Assembly (NCBI GenBank): GCA_016869775.1
Contig: VGDJ01000036.1
Span: forward strand, 1 to 10,192
Length of the DNA stretch: 10,192 nt
Direction of reading: 5' to 3'
From: Alphaproteobacteria bacterium
GTDB taxonomy: Bacteria > Pseudomonadota > Alphaproteobacteria > Rickettsiales > UBA1997
Part shown: positions 6,248 through 10,192 of the stretch, piece after piece
Numbering within the stretch: the stretch's first letter is position 1
Layout of the letters: every line of letters begins with the position of its first letter
The notes under the pieces: generated by a model
What the model saw: only the letters and a program-made list of their open reading frames with translations
Told to the model about the DNA's origin: nothing
Databases searched by the model: none
Translations under genes and position numbers: made by a program

Positions 6248-7780
6248 TTATTTGTAGTTATTAAAATATTGGTCAATTGCTGATGCTAAAGTTTTGGCAA
6301 CTAGTCGTCGATAACTTAAGCTATTTAACATTTTTTCCTCGGTTTTATTAGATAAATAACCTAATTCAATTAAAACCGAAGCCATATCAGGTGCGGTTAA
6401 AACCATAAAACCGGCAAAACGATGAGTATTTTGTAAAATTTCAATATCCGCTTTTTTAACTTCCTTAATAATAAATTTGGCTAATCGCGCTGAACTATTT
6501 TTTGATTCGCGTTGAGATAAGTCAATTAGGGTTTTCATAATATCCTTGCTAGCCCCAGAAAAGTCGATGCCGTTAATTATATCGGCCTGATTTTCTTTTT
6601 GCGCTAAGAGCTCAGCTTGTTTGTCTGAAGAAGTTTCGGAAAGAGTGTAAATTGAAAAGCCCGATACATTTTTATCGACAATTGAATTAGCATGAAGCGA
6701 AATAAATAGATCAGCTTTTTTCTTGCGCGACTTTGCCACTCTTTTATCGAGTGGTATAAAAAAATCGTCATCGCGCGTAAGATAAATTTTATATTTTTTT
6801 TCCTTGGCAAGATTTTTAGCAAGCTCCTTGGCATATGATAAAGTAATGTTCTTTTCTTTTGTTCGAGCAAACAGACCAATAGTTCCTGGGTCTTTACCGC
6901 CATGACCGGCATCGATAACAATAACGGGTCTCTTAGGAATTTGAGTTATTAAGGTTTCAGAATTTGAGTTGATATTTTTAAGATTGATTTTGGCAAGAGA
7001 ATTGTTTTTATTATCATTGGGTTGGCGGATTTTGTATTTAACAACCGAATTGTGAGTTTTTTTAACGACCAAATCTTTATTATCAAATGCTTGGTTTTGG
7101 CGATTCTGATCATCAGGGGTTTTTTTTGAATCATAAGTTTTTTCATTTTTAGTATCAAAATTATCTTCATTTTTATCTTCTTTATCTTCATCTGACGGAA
7201 TTTTATCGAGTATATCTTCAATTTTTTTAAAATTTTTGTTTGAAGTTGTTTGTAGAGTTTTTGTCGACTCCGCAATAATTGAGTTTTTTGGCTTAGAGCC
7301 AATATAAGATTGATTTGGCTCGTTCGAATCTATAATAATTTTTGGGTTTTTTGGGGTTAATTCGGTTGTAATTAAATTTTGCTTGGCATCAAAAAAAGTA
7401 TTTTTTGTGATAAATTTTTCGTTAAAAAATATATATATTGTTGATTTGTCACTATTCTTATCAAAAGTTATTTTTGAAACATAATCAGGTTTTTGTGTTG
7501 TTAATTTATCAGAGATTTTAGTGTTTTTGATTTCAATTGCGATCCGATTCGGATTCGACAAGGTGAATATTTTATAATCGGCTTTCTGATTTAGTTTTAT
7601 TGATAATTTTTGTTCTTTGGTAAATTCAATATTTGAAACTTCGCTAAAGTTTGAGGCGATAGAATTCTGCTTGTTAGCGCAAAATGATTCTGCAATTGAT
7701 GTTGTGTAAATCCCCAAACTAAAAGCGAGCCATAACAAAATTAATGTTTTAGGTTTGTTAATTTTTCTAAAAAATAACAT
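6248..7780 (-). CDS. amiC: N-acetylmuramoyl-L-alanine amidase, Amidase_3 family with AMIN-like N-terminus
   Basis: This 510-residue zinc amidase is exported to the periplasm and cleaves the bond between N-acetylmuramic acid and the stem peptide, as needed for daughter-cell separation and wall turnover. A signal peptide covers about 1-30 (basic start, then a hydrophobic run from Leu13). Residues of about 48-145 look like an AMIN domain, which targets such enzymes to the wall or septum. A long polar linker rich in Lys, Asn and Asp (about 146-283) follows. The catalytic domain (284-510) shows VIVIDAGHGGKDPGT (286-300, zinc ligand His293), Glu309 in KEKN (second ligand), SLHAN (361-365, third ligand His363) and VLIELGYLSN (469-478, catalytic Glu472). 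A segment between SLHAN and the last motif (about 395-430) fits the regulatory helix of AmiA/B/C-type enzymes. All key residues are present. This is the first gene of the minus-strand cluster, with the next ATG 4 nt after its stop. Confidence 0.94.
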   Translation of the reverse strand: MLFFRKINKPKTLILLWLAFSLGIYTTSIAESFCANKQNSIASNFSEVSNIEFTKEQKLSIKLNQKADYKIFTLSNPNRIAIEIKNTKISDKLTTQKPDYVSKITFDKNSDKSTIYIFFNEKFITKNTFFDAKQNLITTELTPKNPKIIIDSNEPNQSYIGSKPKNSIIAESTKTLQTTSNKNFKKIEDILDKIPSDEDKEDKNEDNFDTKNEKTYDSKKTPDDQNRQNQAFDNKDLVVKKTHNSVVKYKIRQPNDNKNNSLAKINLKNINSNSETLITQIPKRPVIVIDAGHGGKDPGTIGLFARTKEKNITLSYAKELAKNLAKEKKYKIYLTRDDDFFIPLDKRVAKSRKKKADLFISLHANSIVDKNVSGFSIYTLSETSSDKQAELLAQKENQADIINGIDFSGASKDIMKTLIDLSQRESKNSSARLAKFIIKEVKKADIEILQNTHRFAGFMVLTAPDMASVLIELGYLSNKTEEKMLNSLSYRRLVAKTLASAIDQYFNNYK

Positions 7781-7813
7781 TTAGATTGTGATTATTTGTG
7801 TCAAAAGCCTTAT

Positions 7814-7830
7814 AATTCTGTGAGAGAATT
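7814..7830. promoter_or_regulatory. Inverted repeat AATTCT-N5-AGAATT, possible operator
   Basis: A perfect 6-bp inverted repeat with a 5-nt centre (GTGAG) lies immediately before a candidate -35 box at 7832 in the divergent promoter region. Size and place suit a dimeric regulator's site, but AT-rich DNA produces such repeats often and no regulator gene is nearby. Confidence 0.2.
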
Positions 7831-7831
7831 G

Positions 7832-7861
7832 TTGACGTTAAAATTTTTTTATATTTACAAA
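7832..7861 (+). promoter_or_regulatory. Candidate distal glmS promoter
   Basis: TTGACG (7832-7837) is a five-of-six match to the -35 consensus. TACAAA (7856-7861), 18 nt downstream, is a four-of-six -10. Transcription would begin near 7868, just before the stem-loop at 7881, and give a leader of nearly 200 nt for glmS. The -35 is the best in this gap; the -10 is weak. Confidence 0.3.
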
Positions 7862-7880
7862 ATCATATTTTTTTCTCAAG

Positions 7881-7926
7881 TAAATAATGCTCTGGAGCGG
7901 TTCAGGACTCATTATTTAAATTTTTT
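7881..7926 (+). terminator. Stem-loop followed by T-run, attenuator-like
   Basis: TAAATAATG (7881-7889) and CATTATTTA (7910-7918) are perfect 9-bp inverted repeats around a 20-nt GC-richer loop. An inner CTG/CAG pairing (7892-7894 with 7903-7905) could extend the structure. The sequence AA then TTTTTT (7921-7926) follows, so on the plus strand it has the shape of an intrinsic terminator, though the stem is AT-rich and hence weak. It lies between the distal candidate promoter and glmS with no gene before it, so it could attenuate glmS or end a short RNA. Confidence 0.4.
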
Positions 7927-8001
7927 AGGAGTGAAATTGGAAAGATGTTTAAATTTATTACTAGATTTTACAAAAAATTACAATTTACTTTGCTAAAAGC
8001 G

Positions 8002-8031
8002 TTGATACTCTAGCTCATACATGATTCAAAT
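8002..8031 (+). promoter_or_regulatory. Candidate proximal glmS promoter
   Basis: TTGATA (8002-8007) and TCAAAT (8026-8031) are separated by 18 nt, matching the -35 consensus at five of six and the -10 at four of six. A start near 8038 would leave a leader of about 28 nt before the glmS ATG, a normal distance. This promoter lies downstream of the stem-loop and would bypass it. Confidence 0.35.
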
Positions 8032-8065
8032 ATTTTAATCATTTTAATAACTTAATTAATATCAA

Positions 8066-9907
8066 ATGTGTGGAATAATTGGTGCCGTTGGTTCAAATAG
8101 GGTTTCAGAAATTATTATTTCGGGTTTAAAAAAACTTGAATATCGAGGTTACGATTCAGCCGGAATTGCTTTTTACGAAGATAAAAAATTTACCATTATT
8201 AAAGAGGAAGGTAAAATAATTCGCCTCGAAAACGCCCTCAAAAAAAGAAAAATTAATTCCAACACTGGAATTGGACATACTCGTTGGGCAACTCATGGAA
8301 TTCCAAGTCGTGAAAATGCTCACCCTCATGCTTCTTCTCAGGTTTGCGTTGTTCACAATGGCATTATCGAAAACTATCAAGATTTAAAAAATAAGCTTTC
8401 AAAGTTTGGCTCTAAATTTGTTAGTCAAACCGATACTGAGGTTTTACCTCATTTAATTGAATATTATTATGCGCAAGAAAATGATATAATTCGTTCACTA
8501 ATTAAAGCTTCGTCTCAAATTCATGGGACCTTCGGAATCGCGGTGATGTTTAAAAATCATGAAGAAGTTATCGCCGTTGCCAAAAAAGGTTCGCCAATTG
8601 TTATTGGCATTGGTGAGCACGAAAATTATGTTGCTTCCGATTTTTATGGTTTGGCGGATTTTACCAATCAAATTATATTTCTAGATGACGATGAATTCGG
8701 TTTAATATATAAAAATCGTATCGAAATTTATGATAAAAATGGCAATGAGGTTAAAAAAATCCCTAAAATTCTTGAATCGCAAAAAAACCAAGTAACCAAA
8801 AATGGTTTTGAACATTTCATGCTCAAAGAGATTTATGAACAGCCCAAAGTTCTTGAAGAAACTCTCCAATCTTATGTTGATTTAGCGCAAAACAAAATTC
8901 ATTTACCAAATTTTTCTTTTGATATTAGTGAAGTCAAAAAAATTACCATCGTTGCTTGTGGAACTTCATATTATGCTGGAATGGTGGCTAAATATTTATT
9001 TGAACAAATTGCCAATATTGAGGTTGAGGTTGATATTGCATCGGAGTTTCGTTATCGAAAAAAACCTTTTAGTGATGGAAATTTGATGATATTTATATCG
9101 CAATCGGGTGAAACCGCTGATACTCTTGCCAGCCTCAAGCATGCCAAGCAACATCATCAAAAAATATTATCAATCGTTAATGTGCCTCATAGCACTATGG
9201 CGCAATTATCCGATTCTGTTATTAGAACTCTAGCTGGGCCAGAAATTGGAGTTGCTTCAACAAAGGCCTATACTGCGCAAGTTGCAGTTTTGGCTATTTT
9301 GGCGATTTATTTGGGTAAAATTAACAACAGCATTTCTGAGCAAAACCAAGCTCAATATCTGCAAGAGTTAGCTAAAAGTGCTAACAAAATGAGCCAAATC
9401 TTTGAAGATGAATCAATTCGTCATCTTAAAAAAATTGCGTCGAAACTTACTAATTCTAAGCAAATTCTTTATATTGGTCGTTCAATTTCATCAATAACGG
9501 CTTTTGAATCGGCCCTTAAATTTCGTGAACTCACTTATATTAACGCTCAAGCTATTCAGGCTGGAGAATTAAAGCATGGCACAATTGCCGTAATTGACAA
9601 AAAAATGCCGGTTGTAGTGATTGCGGTGCGCAATAATGATAACGAGATTTTTGAAAAAACTCTTTCAAACGCGCAAGAGGTTAACGCGAGAGGGGGAAAA
9701 ATTTTGTTTATAAGTGATAAAAAAGGAATTGAATCATTTGCCAAAATGGCGCGCAATCAAATTGAAATTCCTGAAATTGAGGGCGTAATTCAAGAAGCTA
9801 TTATACCAATAATTCCTTTGCAATTATTGGCGTATTTTGTCGCTTTGTTTAAGGGTCATGATGTTGATCAGCCTCGCAATCTTGCCAAATCTGTCACGGT
9901 AGAATAA
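8066..9907 (+). CDS. glmS: Glutamine--fructose-6-phosphate aminotransferase (isomerizing)
   Basis: This cytosolic enzyme makes glucosamine-6-phosphate from fructose-6-phosphate and glutamine, the entry step to UDP-GlcNAc for peptidoglycan and lipopolysaccharide. It has 613 residues, the family length (E. coli about 609). After Met removal the N-terminal Cys2 is the glutaminase nucleophile (CGIIGAVG). Glutaminase motifs follow: EYRGYDSAGIA (25-35), GHTRWATHG (70-78), NAHPH (84-88), HNGIIENY (97-104) and TDTEV (122-126). The two sugar-isomerase (SIS) domains carry ACGTSYYAG (297-305), FISQSGETADT (343-353), GVASTKAYTAQ (395-405), Glu488, ELKHG (501-505, His504) and the C-terminal NLAKSVTVE with Lys608. 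Where E. coli has YIHAEAY this protein reads YINAQAI (491-497), so a conserved His and Glu are Asn and Gln. No Shine-Dalgarno precedes the ATG. It is divergent from the peptidoglycan cluster it supplies with precursor. Confidence 0.97.
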   Translation: MCGIIGAVGSNRVSEIIISGLKKLEYRGYDSAGIAFYEDKKFTIIKEEGKIIRLENALKKRKINSNTGIGHTRWATHGIPSRENAHPHASSQVCVVHNGIIENYQDLKNKLSKFGSKFVSQTDTEVLPHLIEYYYAQENDIIRSLIKASSQIHGTFGIAVMFKNHEEVIAVAKKGSPIVIGIGEHENYVASDFYGLADFTNQIIFLDDDEFGLIYKNRIEIYDKNGNEVKKIPKILESQKNQVTKNGFEHFMLKEIYEQPKVLEETLQSYVDLAQNKIHLPNFSFDISEVKKITIVACGTSYYAGMVAKYLFEQIANIEVEVDIASEFRYRKKPFSDGNLMIFISQSGETADTLASLKHAKQHHQKILSIVNVPHSTMAQLSDSVIRTLAGPEIGVASTKAYTAQVAVLAILAIYLGKINNSISEQNQAQYLQELAKSANKMSQIFEDESIRHLKKIASKLTNSKQILYIGRSISSITAFESALKFRELTYINAQAIQAGELKHGTIAVIDKKMPVVVIAVRNNDNEIFEKTLSNAQEVNARGGKILFISDKKGIESFAKMARNQIEIPEIEGVIQEAIIPIIPLQLLAYFVALFKGHDVDQPRNLAKSVTVE

Positions 9908-9951
9908 AATAAATATTATTTCATGTTTTAGGTGAGTTAATTGATTAATCT

Positions 9952-9982
9952 TCTTGGGGTCCTATCTTCCCGCTCTTGGGGT
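9952..9982. repeat. Short direct repeat TCTTGGGGT around a stop codon
   Basis: TCTTGGGGT occurs at 9952-9960 and 9974-9982, 22 bp apart, straddling the TAG (9962-9964) of the minus-strand gene at the right edge. On the minus strand it reads ACCCCAAGA twice, which looks like a partial 22-bp tandem duplication at the 3' end of that gene. The G-runs stand out from the AT-rich surroundings. Confidence 0.5.
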
Positions 9983-10192
9983 TTTGTTGTATACAAGTTC
10001 AGAACTTACTGTTACAGAACCAGAACCTGTTAAAACAGGAGCAGGAGGTTGCGCAGAAATTATTACAGCCCCTGAGCCGGCTTGACTAGTGTTAGAACCT
10101 GCTTGAGTTGAAGAAGGATCATTACTAGAAGAAGTATTTCCTGATCCACCGCCTCCTGAACTAGTATCAGTTAAGTCGTCTTGACTAGTTTG
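9962..10192 (-). CDS. C-terminal end of an unrecognised Ser/Gly/Thr-rich protein, truncated by window edge
   Basis: The minus strand is open from the right edge (10192) to a TAG at 9962-9964, giving 76 residues that end in VYNKTPRAGR; the start lies beyond the window. The visible part is low-complexity and rich in Ser, Gly, Thr, Asn and Gln, with TSSGGGGSGN, TSQ twice (2-4 and 38-40), a short Pro stretch (QPPAP) and a GSGSVTVSS strand-like segment. Base composition is visibly less AT-rich than in neighbouring genes. Absence of stops together with biased residues supports real coding. Such tails occur on secreted or surface proteins and on VirB6/TrbL-like secretion proteins in Rickettsiales, but nothing here identifies the family. 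It does not end in the aromatic residue typical of an autotransporter barrel. It converges with glmS across a 54-bp gap that has no clear terminator. Confidence 0.68.
   Translation of the reverse strand, partial: QTSQDDLTDTSSGGGGSGNTSSSNDPSSTQAGSNTSQAGSGAVIISAQPPAPVLTGSGSVTVSSELVYNKTPRAGR

Larger units (their letters stand above)
7781..8065. promoter_or_regulatory. Divergent intergenic control region, amidase / glmS
   Basis: These 285 bp separate the divergently transcribed amidase and glmS genes, so they should carry promoters for both. The content is strongly AT-rich apart from one GC-richer patch (about 7889-7909) in the loop of a hairpin. No convincing gene is present: a 66-codon frame needs a TTG start and has no family resemblance. 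Candidate plus-strand promoters, an inverted repeat and a stem-loop are listed separately. I could not find a good minus-strand -35/-10 pair for the amidase gene; TTGACA at 7799-7804 (minus strand) lacks a matching -10 at normal spacing. Confidence 0.6.

Noticed and set aside
6244..6276. Upstream ATG (6276) as start of the VDIFGN-repeat protein
   Set aside because: It would overlap the amidase gene by 29 nt and add an unremarkable 11 residues; the ATG at 6243 fits the 4-nt junction better.
6949..7302. A 117-codon minus-strand frame inside the amidase gene
   Set aside because: It is a frame-shifted reading of the Lys/Asn-rich linker, giving only Lys/Ile-rich low-complexity sequence.
7890..7909. 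GGTTCAGGACTC resembling a tRNA T-arm
   Set aside because: The TTCRA core is broken (TTCAG), and no acceptor, D or anticodon stems can be drawn around it.
7796..7996. A 66-codon plus-strand frame in the divergent intergenic region
   Set aside because: It needs a TTG start without a ribosome binding site, spans the stem-loop and promoter candidates, and its translation has no recognisable features.
7945..8013. A 22-residue frame (ATG at 7945) downstream of an AGGAG in the glmS leader
   Set aside because: The AGGAG lies about 13 nt from the ATG, too far to be convincing when other genes here lack such sites; a leader peptide is possible but unsupported.
7781..8065. A glmS ribozyme upstream of glmS
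   Set aside because: That ribozyme is known from Gram-positive bacteria, and I cannot see its core; this organism looks like an alphaproteobacterium.
9907..9961. AT-only palindromes after glmS as a terminator
   Set aside because: AAATAA/TTATTT and TTAAT/ATTAA pairings contain no G-C pairs and are expected by chance in such DNA.

Overview
The window is AT-rich, densely packed bacterial DNA with standard-code genes. The sequence suggests an alphaproteobacterium with a reduced genome, most likely Rickettsiales or a similar endosymbiont lineage. The grounds are the base composition, the many Lys/Asn/Ile codons, the scarcity of Shine-Dalgarno sequences, the adjacent amidase and PBP1a genes, and an alphaproteobacterial-looking PBP1a with a CxxC insert. 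This placement is inference. A bifunctional PBP1a and GlmS argue against Anaplasmataceae, which have lost much of the peptidoglycan machinery, and PurA would be unusual for Rickettsia itself.

Layout. (1) 2-2346, plus strand: the end of purA (adenylosuccinate synthetase, N-terminus outside the window), followed 2 nt later by a family-4 glycosyltransferase. (2) 2347-2496: a convergent gap with one inverted repeat. (3) 2497-7780, minus strand: a tightly packed cluster transcribed from right to left. Its order is a periplasmic N-acetylmuramoyl-L-alanine amidase, an unrecognised hydrophilic protein with a repeated VDIFGN motif, the bifunctional synthase PBP1a (mrcA), and two tiny membrane proteins resembling subunits F and G of the Mnh/Mrp cation/proton antiporter. 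All junctions overlap or abut except the 98-nt gap before mrcA. (4) 7781-8065: a divergent control region with candidate promoters and a stem-loop followed by a T-run. (5) 8066-9907, plus strand: complete glmS. (6) 9962-10192, minus strand: the C-terminal end of a Ser/Gly/Thr-rich protein that runs off the right edge.

Functionally, most of the window concerns the cell envelope. GlmS makes glucosamine-6-phosphate for UDP-GlcNAc, PBP1a polymerises and cross-links glycan strands, the amidase cleaves stem peptides, and the glycosyltransferase probably decorates a surface glycan. The items most worth a second look are the unrecognised VDIFGN-repeat protein between amidase and PBP1a, its possible in-frame C-terminal relic overlapping the mrcA start, the isolated MnhF-MnhG pair, the stem-loop ahead of glmS, and the Ser/Gly-rich partial gene at the right edge. 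I found no CRISPR array, transposase, tRNA or rRNA.
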